Positions 53,512 to 63,116 of a stretch of DNA of 64,000 nucleotides are shown piece after piece. The stretch comes from a bacterium. GTDB lineage: Bacteria; JAJVIF01. The notes under the pieces were generated by a model, which searched no databases, was not told the DNA's origin, and worked only from the letters and a program-made list of their open reading frames with translations. The position numbers were made by a program, and so were the translations under genes. The number at the start of each line of letters is the position of its first letter. The first letter of the stretch is position 1. The DNA lies in the NCBI GenBank assembly GCA_022072165.1, contig JAJVIF010000001.1:771353-835352 (forward strand), written 5' to 3'.

Positions 53512-54996
53512 TCAGGCAGTTCCTGAGAGGGGACGTCCCGCCTCAAGTCGATCAAGCCGTCGCCGTTCCTGTGAGGCCCCCCAGAGGAGCCCGAGGACCG
53601 CGACGATGGCGAAGGCGGCACCGGCGTTCCGGACCCGGCGCGGGCTGTCGGCCCTGGTGGGGGGGATCGCCTCATCCAGAACGGTGAACGTCGTGTCCTC
53701 CGCCTGCTCAGCCAGCCGCGCCTGCTCCAGTTCCTGGGCCATCAGCACATAGACTTTTTCAAGCAGTTGCTGATCCCGCTCCATCTGAATCAGCCGCCGC
53801 TCCTTTTCCGGGAATCCCAGAATCTGCTCGTGGATTCCCCGCAGCAGCCCACCGGCGGCATCCCGACGGGCATCCAGGGCCATGGTGTCCGTGAGGATGC
53901 CGACTTCGAAGGCGTCATTGAACTTGCTCAACTCACTGGCAAGCTGGGCCTTCGCCTGAATGATCTCTTTGGTGAGCTTCACGATGGTCGGATGGTCATC
54001 CGTGAAGAGAAGACGCTTTGAGGCGCGTTCGTTTTCCAGCACCGACAAATTACGGCGCAGGGTTGTGATGGCGGCATCTTCCAGAGCTTCCGCCAGGGGG
54101 ACCGCCGTCCAGGCAGGCTCTTCCTCGCCAAGACTCAGAAACGCCTGATCCTGCATGGCAGTGAAATCAAAGACATCCTTCCGCTGATAGAGTTCGCCCG
54201 TGCGCTGCTGCAGGAACTGCCCCTGTCGCCTGACCGCCTGCAGCTTCATGGCGGACTCCGCCAGGTCTACTTCCGCTTTGGTCAGTTCTTCCTGCAGGGT
54301 GGCGGCCGTCTTGATGAGTTGTTCTGCCTGTGGCTCCAGCGCGAGGATGCCCTCCTTCGTCTTGTAGGCAGCGATCTCGGCTTCCAACTCTGTGATCCGC
54401 TGACGGATACCGGGTCCGGCCTCCCCGCCCCCCTCGAGGCGCTGACTGATAAAGGTGGTCATGCCGGTCGCACTCCGGGTGTTGAGGACCGTGAGCATCC
54501 GACGCAACTCGGCCACATAGGCATTGGTGACATCGGCAGAAGTCTTGGGATCGGTCCAGAGGAACCCGATACGAAGTGCGCCCTGATCGTCATCGTTGAG
54601 CTTCAGGTGCTTCTTCGCCGCTTTCTGACGGATGAGTTCCCAGTCTCCCGTGCCCTTTTTGTCGAGCGTCGCCACCACTTCTGGAAACTGTTCCAGCACA
54701 TTTTGATTCAGGGTCCGGGACTTCAGGATGGTGGGAGCCGCATAGGTCTCCTGCATTTGTCCGATCGCGGAAGAGACAGTACCGACCGGGATGTCTACAG
54801 ACCCCAGGGCCCGTCGGATCCCGGCAGCGGATTTCCGGAGCGGAAAGAGGATCGTTGCTTCTGCTTTGTAGCGTTGCAGCGAGGGCATCATGCTGATGCC
54901 ATATGTCACCCCAGCCACCAGGAGGGCGACAAGGAGCACCAGCGGTCCGTAGCGGACCGCCACTGAGGCATAACTGACGTACCGGGGCTCTTCCAC
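53512..54996 (-). CDS. Wzz/GumC-type polysaccharide chain-length or co-polymerase protein
   Basis: The 494-residue protein has an N-terminal membrane helix (GPLVLLVALLVAGVTYGIS, ~17-35), a long periplasmic region with extended coiled coils (about 200-400), and a C-terminal helix (NAGAAFAIVAVLGLLWGAS) after a Pro-rich stretch (DEAIPPTRADSPRR). This is the Wzz/PCP topology. No tyrosine-kinase domain is fused. Start GTG 54996. It heads the minus-strand polysaccharide cluster. Confidence 0.87.
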   Translation of the reverse strand: MEEPRYVSYASVAVRYGPLVLLVALLVAGVTYGISMMPSLQRYKAEATILFPLRKSAAGIRRALGSVDIPVGTVSSAIGQMQETYAAPTILKSRTLNQNVLEQFPEVVATLDKKGTGDWELIRQKAAKKHLKLNDDDQGALRIGFLWTDPKTSADVTNAYVAELRRMLTVLNTRSATGMTTFISQRLEGGGEAGPGIRQRITELEAEIAAYKTKEGILALEPQAEQLIKTAATLQEELTKAEVDLAESAMKLQAVRRQGQFLQQRTGELYQRKDVFDFTAMQDQAFLSLGEEEPAWTAVPLAEALEDAAITTLRRNLSVLENERASKRLLFTDDHPTIVKLTKEIIQAKAQLASELSKFNDAFEVGILTDTMALDARRDAAGGLLRGIHEQILGFPEKERRLIQMERDQQLLEKVYVLMAQELEQARLAEQAEDTTFTVLDEAIPPTRADSPRRVRNAGAAFAIVAVLGLLWGASQERRRLDRLEAGRPLSGTA

Positions 54997-55104
54997 CCGT
55001 CACCCACTCCGTGCGATGGTCCTGACTCAACTCCGGGGCCGGGAGCATCTGGTCAGGGCATAGCGCGGGAGCGTAGCGAGCCCTTAATCCGATTGCAAGC
55101 GATC

Positions 55105-56337
55105 TCAGGAAGCGGCTGGTGTGGCGCCGTGGAAACGGGATGGCGCAAACCTGCCGATATCGAGGCTCGTACCGGCATCCAGGATCAACTCACTGATGCT
55201 ACGTCCGGCTAAGAATCCAAAGGCCATCCCGTGTCCGGTGTAGCCCCCGGCGACATAGGTCTGGTCCTGACCGGGAATCGGCCCGATGAGGGGGAGATGA
55301 TCAGCGGAAAATGCCATGAGACCCGCCCAACTCTGGGTGATGGGCACGTCCTTGAGCTGGGGATAGTGCAGATGCAGGAAGCGACACAACTCCTGTGCTG
55401 TCGGCGACTGCGGCTCCATGAGGGTCGTGTTGACCGCCTGATCCGGCTCGGTCCAGCGCTTCCCCCCCAGCAGGACCTGACCATTCGGAAGCTGACGCCA
55501 ATACTCGTATCCGTAGTTGGTCGACAGCGCGCCCTTGATGAGTCCCGGCGCAACGGGGGCCGTGGCCAGGGCCTGCGCCCGGACCGGCACCACGGTGTCT
55601 GCAAATCCTGGCCAGAGTTCCCGTATCCAGGCGTTGGTGGCAAGGACCAGATGCCCCGCCCAGAGATTTCCCGAGGGCGTCTGGATGGTCCATCCCGACT
55701 CTGACGGGGTAATGCCAGTCACCTCGACACCGGTACAGATTTGTCCCCCTTCCCGTTCACCCAGTTCGGCGAGTCCCATGACGAGTTTTGCAGGATTGAG
55801 AATCGCGTCATCACGCTGCTCACGTCCGCCTTGGAAACCGGAAAGTCCGGTGCGGGCTTCGACTCCTGCACGGTCGAGGAGATGGGTTTCCCAGCCACAG
55901 TCGCCCAGCAGACGGGCACAGTGCTGCAGTCGATGCCATTCGGCTTCATCGGAGGCCAGCACGACCTGTCCGCGCTCTTCAAGATCGCAATCCAGACCCT
56001 CCCGTCGTATGAGGGCTTTGAGGCTCACGTTGTTCTCAAAGGTGAAGGCCCAGATCGCTGCCGCAGCAGCTTTGCCCCAGCGCTGGACCGCTTCATCGAA
56101 GTATTCGACAGTCCCGGCCAGCAAAAAGCCGGCGTTCCGACCAGTCGCGCCGGTCGCAAGATGCCCCCGCTCCAGGAGGACGACTCGCACTCCCCGTTGC
56201 GCCAGGTGCCAGAAAGTCGCGACTCCGGTGATGCCACCACCGACAATCGCGACCTGAACTTCAGCAGGCAGCGTCGCCGGGGCCGAAGGTGTTTTCAGCC
56301 CTGCCAGGTCGTGCCAGACCGATGGGGTGGCAGGCAT
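55105..56337 (-). CDS. FAD-dependent oxidoreductase, DAO/glycine oxidase family
   Basis: The 410-residue protein begins with the Rossmann motif VAIVGGGITGVATFWHLAQRG and ERGHLATGATGRNAGFL, typical of the DadA/PuuB-like D-amino-acid/amine oxidase group. The closing FAD segment is AGGYTGHGMAFGFLAGRSI. It would oxidise a secondary or primary amine; the substrate is unknown. The ATG overlaps the stop of the membrane protein gene by one base (TGATG). Confidence 0.9.
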   Translation of the reverse strand: MPATPSVWHDLAGLKTPSAPATLPAEVQVAIVGGGITGVATFWHLAQRGVRVVLLERGHLATGATGRNAGFLLAGTVEYFDEAVQRWGKAAAAAIWAFTFENNVSLKALIRREGLDCDLEERGQVVLASDEAEWHRLQHCARLLGDCGWETHLLDRAGVEARTGLSGFQGGREQRDDAILNPAKLVMGLAELGEREGGQICTGVEVTGITPSESGWTIQTPSGNLWAGHLVLATNAWIRELWPGFADTVVPVRAQALATAPVAPGLIKGALSTNYGYEYWRQLPNGQVLLGGKRWTEPDQAVNTTLMEPQSPTAQELCRFLHLHYPQLKDVPITQSWAGLMAFSADHLPLIGPIPGQDQTYVAGGYTGHGMAFGFLAGRSISELILDAGTSLDIGRFAPSRFHGATPAAS

Positions 56338-56747
56338 CAGGAGTCCGCTGGTACGGCAGCTTTTGCGGCTTCCGCGCGGGAAGCCTGAAGCATCCAGCCA
56401 ACCATGAACATGCTGTAGATGCTCATCATGATGCCGATGATCCAGCTCACCAGCGCGAGGTTTTCGCTGATTTCAGCGATCGCGGGATTGCCCGGGGCCA
56501 TCTTCTTAAGTGGCACCACGATCAATGGCGGAATGAAAAGATTGGGCAAGGCGTACAACACCGACTTGCCCAGCAGCTTCGGCAGGAAGTTCGCTCCCGC
56601 CCAGGCGTACCCCACGAAGATGAAGTAGATGGCCGCCATCCCGACTGGGTTAGTCGGCCCAAACACTTCCATATGTAACCAGAGCGAGAGCCAGGTCAAT
56701 GCACCTGCCAGAGCCAGACGGATGATGGGGTTTTCCAGGAACGCCAC
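56337..56747 (-). CDS. Four-helix membrane protein of unknown function
   Basis: The 136-residue protein has about four hydrophobic segments (near 8-28, 36-55, 66-80, 96-120). Start GTG 56747 has AAGGAGG about ten bases upstream. It is translationally linked to the FAD oxidoreductase, suggesting a shared role, perhaps as a membrane anchor or transporter. No family is recognised. Confidence 0.7.
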   Translation of the reverse strand: MAFLENPIIRLALAGALTWLSLWLHMEVFGPTNPVGMAAIYFIFVGYAWAGANFLPKLLGKSVLYALPNLFIPPLIVVPLKKMAPGNPAIAEISENLALVSWIIGIMMSIYSMFMVGWMLQASRAEAAKAAVPADS

Positions 56748-56842
56748 GGACGAGGTCCTCCTTCGATGGTGCCCGGTCGCACCGCCGCCATTGTGCCGTA
56801 TGCCCCCTGTCCGGGCCAGTCCCGCTTTGGGATACTGCTCCT

Positions 56843-57781
56843 GTGATGACCACCACCTGCCACACCCGAATCCTGGTGCTCACACTGGCGCTCCTGCTGA
56901 TCGCAGGCTGTACCCCAGCTGGCAAGCCAGCGCCTGAGCCGAAGTCAGCGCCGAAAGTGGAAGGGACTGCGACGCCCGCAGTAAAAGCACCAGTCGTGCC
57001 ACCCCAGGATCCCATCCTCCGCGAGGCTATCCAGCGGACATTCGCAGTCGACACCACCATCCCGCTGAATGCCAGTCTGCGGAGCGCCGATCCGAGTCAG
57101 CCTGCCAATCAGGCCTATCTCGACTTTCAGGGCAGCCAGACGCTGCTAACCGCCCACCTCTGGCTTCCCGAGAGTGCGGATCGTCTGCTGGTCGTAATTC
57201 CCCCAAAAGGGAGCACGTCAGAAGCCGAATTGCGCAAGTGGTCGGCCCTCACGGACGCCAGGACCGCGGTCATCGTGCTACCGGCACCGTACTCCCCGGA
57301 GCGGGTCGATGCTCCCTGGGGGAGCATGACGGCACCTGAGATCGACACCCTCGCGGTAGTCGATGTCCGCCGGATGCTGGATGCCCTCAGCGAAGCACCG
57401 CAGTTCGCGACCAGGTCCTTTGCTATTACCGGGGATGCTCAAGGGGCACCGCTCGCCCTGATGGTGGCAGCTGCGGACAGTCGCATCCGGGCCGTGGCAT
57501 TGCGTGAGATTCCTGCATCGGCCCCGGCTGAGGCCGCGGTCCCCACGACCCACGCGATGCTCTCCCTGATGCCCCTGATCGCCCCTCGTCCGCTCTTGTT
57601 GCAAGCAGCCCGTCAGGGACGGGACCAGATTGCGCAGGAGATCACGGATCTTGCCGCAGCGGCCTATGACCCGAAGACAGTCAGGTGGTACGACGGTGAA
57701 TCGCTGCCGGATCAGGCCCGGGAAGATGCCGTGACATGGCTGCAGCAAGCCTGGCCTGAGACCACTGCAGCGACACCGTAG
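56843..57781 (+). CDS. Lipoprotein with degenerate alpha/beta-hydrolase fold
   Basis: The 313-residue lipoprotein signal ends LLIAGC (Cys23), followed by a Pro/Ala/Lys linker. The body (LLVVIPPKG, RTAVIVLPAPY, RSFAITGDAQGAPLALMVAA, DGESLPDQAREDAVTWLQQAW) looks like an alpha/beta hydrolase. The nucleophile elbow reads GDAQG (197-201) with Ala where Ser is usual, so hydrolysis is unlikely. GTG 56843 lies six bases after GATACT; ATG 56846 is the alternative start. Confidence 0.65.
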   Translation: MMTTTCHTRILVLTLALLLIAGCTPAGKPAPEPKSAPKVEGTATPAVKAPVVPPQDPILREAIQRTFAVDTTIPLNASLRSADPSQPANQAYLDFQGSQTLLTAHLWLPESADRLLVVIPPKGSTSEAELRKWSALTDARTAVIVLPAPYSPERVDAPWGSMTAPEIDTLAVVDVRRMLDALSEAPQFATRSFAITGDAQGAPLALMVAAADSRIRAVALREIPASAPAEAAVPTTHAMLSLMPLIAPRPLLLQAARQGRDQIAQEITDLAAAAYDPKTVRWYDGESLPDQAREDAVTWLQQAWPETTAATP

Positions 57782-57791
57782 CGCTGTGAAG

Positions 57792-58769
57792 TTACGGCAC
57801 TGCCCAAGTGAAGACATGGCCATCGGTTTTCTGGGAAAACTGCACTCTGGCGTCGTTCAGTTCGATGGGCACCTCGAAAAGGAAGAGGAACTCTTCGGTG
57901 TCATCCGCGGGCATGCTGTACACGACTGGTGTCGGATCCCCCGGGCGATACAATTGCCCCACCGCAGGGAATTTCCTGTTCCCCGCCACGACCTGGGCAT
58001 CGAATGCACTCATGGCAAGGCGGTTCGGTAAGGGACTCAGATTGGTGATAGACGCTCTGGCGATCAGGAAGTGATGGCCTGCCTTCGGTACATGACGGTC
58101 GAACTTCTCCGCCAAAGTTTCGAACCCATGCAGATTGAGCGCGAAGGATCGCAGAGGGACGGGGCGATCAAACTCATCGACATCCTTTACCGGCAGGACC
58201 GACGCATTCGTAGCATCTTCCGGATCGGCGAAGGGGGCCCGGAATCCCTGGACCAGTTCCCGGAGGTCGTAGCGAAGCACGAGCCCCGTCTGGGGCTGAA
58301 CAATGAGTTTGGGTACCGGGCCGGAGGCATCGGTGACGATGGTGGCGTAGCCCTGGATGGTCTGTGCTGGCTTGAGCTTCAGGCTGATGGGCTCGCGGCT
58401 CTCTGCCAGTCCCCAGCGATTGTTGTCATCGTGGCTGGCGTTTTTCGCATCGACCGCGGTAAAAGTGAAAGCAGTGTGATTCAGGCTCTGGACCGCTGTC
58501 GAACTGGCGTTCTGGATTGTGAAGTCGATCCGGAGGATCTTTTGGGTCCGTCCGCAATCGGTCAGATGGTCCCCGACCCGGACGGGGGAAATCGTGAAGT
58601 TGGCGGCGTTCAGGGTGAACGCCCACTGGAGTCCTTCCCCGAGCACATACGTCTGTCCGGCTTCAGCGTTGATCCCGTCCAGCTGCTGGACTGGTTCAGC
58701 AGCAGCGGGAAGCAGGAAGGCTGCATGAAGGAGCAGTAACGGGACGAGTGAGCGGACAGGAGTCAGCAT
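57792..58769 (-). CDS. Secreted protein of unknown function
   Basis: The 325-residue protein has a signal peptide (PVRSLVPLLLLHAAFLLPAAA). The mature part is beta-rich with two similar halves in which a D/N-rich 'nLnG/NH...F.. ' type segment precedes long strands, as in DUF4352-like or immunoglobulin-like domains; that resemblance is weak. One Cys is present in the mature part. GAGG precedes the ATG by seven bases. It is convergent with the hydrolase-like lipoprotein gene. Confidence 0.6.
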   Translation of the reverse strand: MLTPVRSLVPLLLLHAAFLLPAAAEPVQQLDGINAEAGQTYVLGEGLQWAFTLNAANFTISPVRVGDHLTDCGRTQKILRIDFTIQNASSTAVQSLNHTAFTFTAVDAKNASHDDNNRWGLAESREPISLKLKPAQTIQGYATIVTDASGPVPKLIVQPQTGLVLRYDLRELVQGFRAPFADPEDATNASVLPVKDVDEFDRPVPLRSFALNLHGFETLAEKFDRHVPKAGHHFLIARASITNLSPLPNRLAMSAFDAQVVAGNRKFPAVGQLYRPGDPTPVVYSMPADDTEEFLFLFEVPIELNDARVQFSQKTDGHVFTWAVP

Positions 58770-58899
58770 TAGCAGACCTCGGTTGACAGATGACGTACAG
58801 CACTTTGAGAGATGTCATGTTCGCAAACCTCTTTCGATACTGCAAGACAGCCCGGCGCAACAGGGGAAGCGAGAAATCCTATGGCATGCTGGGGGGGTC

Positions 58900-59883
58900 A
58901 TGAAGCTCGTGAGTTCTTTCAGGCATCCCGTGACGCGGTGGGGGCTTCCGTCCCTGGCACTCCTTGCACTCGCCGGTCCGCAGGCTCTGTCGCTGCGAGC
59001 TGAGCCGCCGCAGCCCTACAGCGCGGACAGCTACCGCATCGACACGCAGTCCAGCGATGCCCCGCATTGCAGCACCTGGCTCTTTGAGCCAATCGCCCTG
59101 CTGGATGAGCCGTATCGGGTTTCCGTTCAAACAAACGACACCCCCGACACCGTCTGCAATGACTTTCAGGACTGGACTACGGATCATCCCCAACTGCTGT
59201 TTCAGCCGATACCGGCGACCGTGACGCTCCATCCCAGCTACGAGCGGACCTGCGAGATATGCGATTTGCTGGCTTACGCCCAGGACACGGGTGACTACGC
59301 TGCCATTGAAGGCGACATCCGGGATTACCTGGATGACATGAGCCAGCTGCCGCCGGTGCAGTACGCCCTCGCCGTGACCGGCACTTCGGTTGAGGACCTT
59401 TACGACACCTGGTTCGGCGTCGGGCAGGGCTTCGAGCACGCCATCTGCGGCGAAAAGGATGAACTGGATCCGGTCAACATCGGCGGCTACCACTTCTGGT
59501 ATCGCTTCTATCAGGAGGAGCGCCGGAATGGGGATGGACGTGTGAACTGGCGCTGCACACTGGAAGGACAGTATGACCCCGGGATTAGCACGATTCGCTT
59601 TGACTGGAATCCTCTCGGTCGGGACGATTACCGCCGCAAGCCGATCGGGGGCTTCACCATCGGTGACAGTCCGGCGGCCCTCCTGGCGCTGGGGCATCTT
59701 GCAGTCTGGCGGGGCTGCGATGTGGCGGAACGAGAGAACGATTTCATCGCCAACATCAATGGCACCCCTTACGAGTGGGTGTTGGTGACCCGCCTGGGGA
59801 GCCTGCATACCTTGTATCCCAAGGCACATGACCGGACACTCTCGTGGTCAGAGCGGGAGCGGGGAGTTCCGGGGTCGTCGTAA
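58900..59883 (+). CDS. Secreted EndoU-like (XendoU fold) ribonuclease
   Basis: ATG 58900 gives 327 residues with a signal peptide (hydrophobic ~15-33, cleavage near RAEPPQ). An in-frame ATG at 58783 would add 39 polar residues. The C-terminal ~150 residues match the EndoU pattern: GFEHAICGE (H180), GYHFWYRFYQEE (H198), FDWN...RRKPIGG (K247), TIGDSPA and a final GSLHTLYPKA. H/H/K spacing (18, 49) is close to XendoU H162/H178/K224. The family cleaves RNA at uridines leaving 2',3'-cyclic phosphate. No immunity gene or toxin delivery domain is seen. Confidence 0.72.
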   Translation: MKLVSSFRHPVTRWGLPSLALLALAGPQALSLRAEPPQPYSADSYRIDTQSSDAPHCSTWLFEPIALLDEPYRVSVQTNDTPDTVCNDFQDWTTDHPQLLFQPIPATVTLHPSYERTCEICDLLAYAQDTGDYAAIEGDIRDYLDDMSQLPPVQYALAVTGTSVEDLYDTWFGVGQGFEHAICGEKDELDPVNIGGYHFWYRFYQEERRNGDGRVNWRCTLEGQYDPGISTIRFDWNPLGRDDYRRKPIGGFTIGDSPAALLALGHLAVWRGCDVAERENDFIANINGTPYEWVLVTRLGSLHTLYPKAHDRTLSWSERERGVPGSS

Positions 59884-60021
59884 TCTGATGCAACAGGGTC
59901 AGGAATCGTGACGCAACTGGCGATCCAGCCAGAAGATTTATTGGACATCTCAACGCGTTTGCTCCACACTTTCCACAGCGGCCAGGCCGCCCCAGCAGTA
60001 GTAATTCGCGCACGCATCTTT

Positions 60022-60042
60022 CACTCTCCATTGAGGGGAGTG
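60022..60042 (+). other. Hairpin in the leader of the 60080 gene
   Basis: CACTCTCC (60022-60029) pairs with GGGGAGTG (60035-60042), 8 bp with one G-U, over ATTGA. It lies 38 bases before the ATG in the 196-base gap 59884-60079, which otherwise holds no gene; GAGGAG is the ribosome site. Confidence 0.35.
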
Positions 60043-60079
60043 GGTATGTTCAGCCTTTCTACCGTGAGGAGCTTCGCGC

Positions 60080-63052
60080 ATGCGTAACAGCCTTCTCTGG
60101 GTCACCGCCACCTGCGCCCTGATGGCCGGGTGTTCCGGTGGCAACCAGACGCCGACGTCGTCGGGGATTCCCGGACCTGCCCTGCCTGGTGCATCAGCAG
60201 CCTCTGTGAACCTCGGCTCGACTTTCGTTAAGGGTGATCTCACCCAGACTGCCTCCGCCAAGTATTCACTTTCGATCGATCCTGGCACGCTCTCCGCGTC
60301 GATCCAGCTCGTCCAGAGCCGCAACGCCCAGAAGAACGACGACCTGTACGACCTCTCTGTCGATGCCTTCTTCGGTCCCGGATCGATCGTGGTCGACTCG
60401 ATCAATGGCGATGGCACCACCATCGATGTGGGTCTGAAAGTGACCCATCCCTTCAATGCCCCCAGCAATCTGAGTGGTCCGGCGACTGCCGGGAATCGCG
60501 CAGACCTGGGTGTGGCAACTCGCCTTTTGTTCCTCGCCGAGGCTCCGGGTGGATCCCCCACCTACTTCGCAGGTACGGACGATGTCGTGACCAACACCGG
60601 CTTGCTGAGCAACGCCGATGGGTTCCTGAATCCTGGCGGCATGATCGATGCCACGGGCCTGACTGCTAACGCGTTCCCCTTCAAGAACGTGGTGGATGAA
60701 GTGGCTGACAACCGCATCGGCATCAGCAACGGCGGCAGCGCTACCGGCAACTACAGCCCCACCGATGGCTGGACCCAGTCCACCATGGGTGCTGGCAACA
60801 ATGGCTGGACCGGCTACGGTGTCCTGCATCAGGGCCAGAGCGCGATCGTCACGGCGTCCTTCGATGTGGCAGCCCTGAACGCGGCTGGTGGCTATCAGCT
60901 GGATGTCACCCCAATCGTGCATTACAACGACCCCCGCCAGGGCGCGAACGCGGCCACCAAGCGGGCAAACCGTCTGCCTCCCGCTACACCGGACTCCACC
61001 AAATTCGGGTATCGCATGCCCCACGGTGCGTTCGATATCGAGAGCGTTCGCGATCTCGGGGAAACCGGTGGCCTGATCGCGAATGCGATTACCGCTACGG
61101 ATGTCCGATTCCATGTCGTGGACTGGGATGCCCGGGCCACCGAGTCGGCTGAGACGAACCTCTCGCTTGATCCGGTCATGAGCAATGTGGCGCAGGGTGA
61201 ATCCGGTGTCCCGACCGTCGAAGTCGATGTCCCCGGCGTCATCAGCAGCCCTGTCACCCTGACCCTGAGTGACGATGACTCGGGTGTCGGCGGCGATGTG
61301 GATCAGGACTCCGGCGCTGCCGGGGATGCCCTCTTCTACTCCGGGACGCTGACGAACACCGGTACGGGTCAATCCACCAGCGGTGAGACTGCCTGGGGTC
61401 TGCTCAAGGCCTCCGATATCGAGGCGAATGCCAGCTTCAACGATGGCTGGCGCTTTGCTCTGAATCCGAGCCTTGCGCCGCTGACCAGTGGGATTCCTGA
61501 GCCGATCGTCTATCAGGCGTTCCCGCTCGACATCTATCGCGAGAATGCGGCTCCGACCGCCAGCAGCACCACGGTCTCTGCTTCGGTGGGGAACGGCGGC
61601 AACTCGTCGGTGACCGTGACCGGTCTGTCGGACCTGGATCAGGATGTCGTGGATGTGCTGGTCGACTGGGATGACAACGGGACCTATACCCTCTCAGGGT
61701 CATATTCCTTCCCGTATACATCTCCTATCACACTGAACTCTCCCATCACCTACACCTACAGCGGCCCTGGGACCGACACCCGTAACCTGCCGGTGCGCTT
61801 CTCTGATGGCCCCTCCCAGACCGATGTCACCCCCACCCCGACGTTCGTGGTGACGCCCTGTGCGGCAGATGGTCTGGTCTCCTCCGCAATCACGGACATG
61901 CCGTTCTTCTTCAACAGCCAGTGGGGAACCAGCCTGGCACCAACGCAGAACACCGCTGAAAACCGCATGCCTGGTGACTGGGCTGTGATGCGCGCTGGCA
62001 CAACGAACGCCCTCCGCGGTGTGGTCCATCAGCGCCTGCACGTTCCACCGGTGGTGGAGTATGCTGAGATTCATCGCAACACCGCAGCGTTTGGTCAGGC
62101 GTCGACCCAGACTGTGATGACCAGCTTCGGTACGCAGATGTTCGGCCAGCACATTCATCAGCTGGAAGTCGATTCCACCAACCGGGTCCTGTTCGCCCAC
62201 AAGACTGGCGACACTACCCAGGGTGCGCCTGCCAGCACCATCTATCCTGCTGGGACTGGCGCGGCGGCAGACATCAAGTACTTTGATTACTCTGGCGCTG
62301 TGGTCCCCTGGGCGAGTGTCCAGACCATCAGCACAGGTGGAAATCGCGTGGTGGCGATGGCCCTGGACCAGTCGGACAACGTCTGGATGATCGACACCAA
62401 CAACATCCTCCACAAGTACCTGAAGACCAGCGCGTACGCCGAAGATACTTCCGGCGGACTCCCCCTGGACCTGAAGGGTGCTCCTTACAACCTGACTCTC
62501 TCAGGCGCAGGCGCGACTGACTGCCGCATCCACGACTTCCTCATCGACTGGCGCACCAACGCGACCCTGATCCTCTACCAGACGCGCGAGGCTGCTGGCA
62601 GCCCTGGTAACGGTTATGTGCTGCGTCTGGACTGCGATCTGAGCAAGCCCGCGACAGTCGCCGGCAACCCGAATCCGCTGCGGTTCATCCTCTCGGACTC
62701 CACGACCCAGTCCTATCCGGTCGATATCACTATTGACCAGATCAACACGTCTGGGGCGGCTGCGCCTTCGTTACAGACCTCGCAGCAGATCCTCATTTCG
62801 GGTACGACAGCCAGCGCGGCTCTGCCTGACTGGTACATTATCGACACCAACCTGTTCACACGGTTCTCGCGTGATGTGGCCCCCTTCGGGCTGTCTTCAA
62901 CCTATGGCTGCAAGATGGTTGTCAACGTGCACAACAATCTGCAGCACTCCTGGGGGAACAGCGCCGGTGGCGCAGCAGTTGCATACGCCTACTACTACAA
63001 GCACGGCGAAGCCCTCTCGGGCACGAATGGCAGTCCCCCCGGCTGGCAGTAG
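60080..63052 (+). CDS. Large lipoprotein, second member of the paralogous family
   Basis: The 990-residue lipoprotein signal ends CALMAGC. Residues ~50-450 share the family motifs: YDLSVDAFF, THPFNAPSN, GNRADLG, LSNADGF, DNRIGISNGG, GWTGYGVLHQGQS, HVVDWDARATES, DDDSGVGGDVDQDSG, AFPLDIY. A PKD-like segment follows (SVTVTGLSDLDQDVVDVLVDWDDNG). The C-terminal half is a different beta-rich region (HQRLHVPPVVEYAEIH..., MALDQSDNVWMIDTNN) reminiscent of a propeller. It precedes another paralogue and ends with a terminator at 63083-63110. Function unknown; a surface protein is likely. Confidence 0.8.
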   Translation: MRNSLLWVTATCALMAGCSGGNQTPTSSGIPGPALPGASAASVNLGSTFVKGDLTQTASAKYSLSIDPGTLSASIQLVQSRNAQKNDDLYDLSVDAFFGPGSIVVDSINGDGTTIDVGLKVTHPFNAPSNLSGPATAGNRADLGVATRLLFLAEAPGGSPTYFAGTDDVVTNTGLLSNADGFLNPGGMIDATGLTANAFPFKNVVDEVADNRIGISNGGSATGNYSPTDGWTQSTMGAGNNGWTGYGVLHQGQSAIVTASFDVAALNAAGGYQLDVTPIVHYNDPRQGANAATKRANRLPPATPDSTKFGYRMPHGAFDIESVRDLGETGGLIANAITATDVRFHVVDWDARATESAETNLSLDPVMSNVAQGESGVPTVEVDVPGVISSPVTLTLSDDDSGVGGDVDQDSGAAGDALFYSGTLTNTGTGQSTSGETAWGLLKASDIEANASFNDGWRFALNPSLAPLTSGIPEPIVYQAFPLDIYRENAAPTASSTTVSASVGNGGNSSVTVTGLSDLDQDVVDVLVDWDDNGTYTLSGSYSFPYTSPITLNSPITYTYSGPGTDTRNLPVRFSDGPSQTDVTPTPTFVVTPCAADGLVSSAITDMPFFFNSQWGTSLAPTQNTAENRMPGDWAVMRAGTTNALRGVVHQRLHVPPVVEYAEIHRNTAAFGQASTQTVMTSFGTQMFGQHIHQLEVDSTNRVLFAHKTGDTTQGAPASTIYPAGTGAAADIKYFDYSGAVVPWASVQTISTGGNRVVAMALDQSDNVWMIDTNNILHKYLKTSAYAEDTSGGLPLDLKGAPYNLTLSGAGATDCRIHDFLIDWRTNATLILYQTREAAGSPGNGYVLRLDCDLSKPATVAGNPNPLRFILSDSTTQSYPVDITIDQINTSGAAAPSLQTSQQILISGTTASAALPDWYIIDTNLFTRFSRDVAPFGLSSTYGCKMVVNVHNNLQHSWGNSAGGAAVAYAYYYKHGEALSGTNGSPPGWQ

Positions 63053-63082
63053 CTCAGGCTCACCCTGCTGAACAAGCTCATC

Positions 63083-63110
63083 GCCCCCTCGTTCGAGGGG
63101 GCTTTTGCTT
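63083..63110 (+). terminator. Intrinsic terminator after the 60080 lipoprotein gene
   Basis: GCCCCCTC (63083-63090) and GAGGGGGC (63095-63102) are perfect 8-bp arms over GTTC, followed by TTTTGCTT. It begins 31 bases past the stop. Confidence 0.85.
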
Positions 63111-63116
63111 GCCAAT

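Noticed and set aside
58783-58788. Consensus TTGACA upstream of the EndoU-like gene
   Set aside because: No -10 hexamer occurs at 16-19 bases downstream, so I did not call a promoter.
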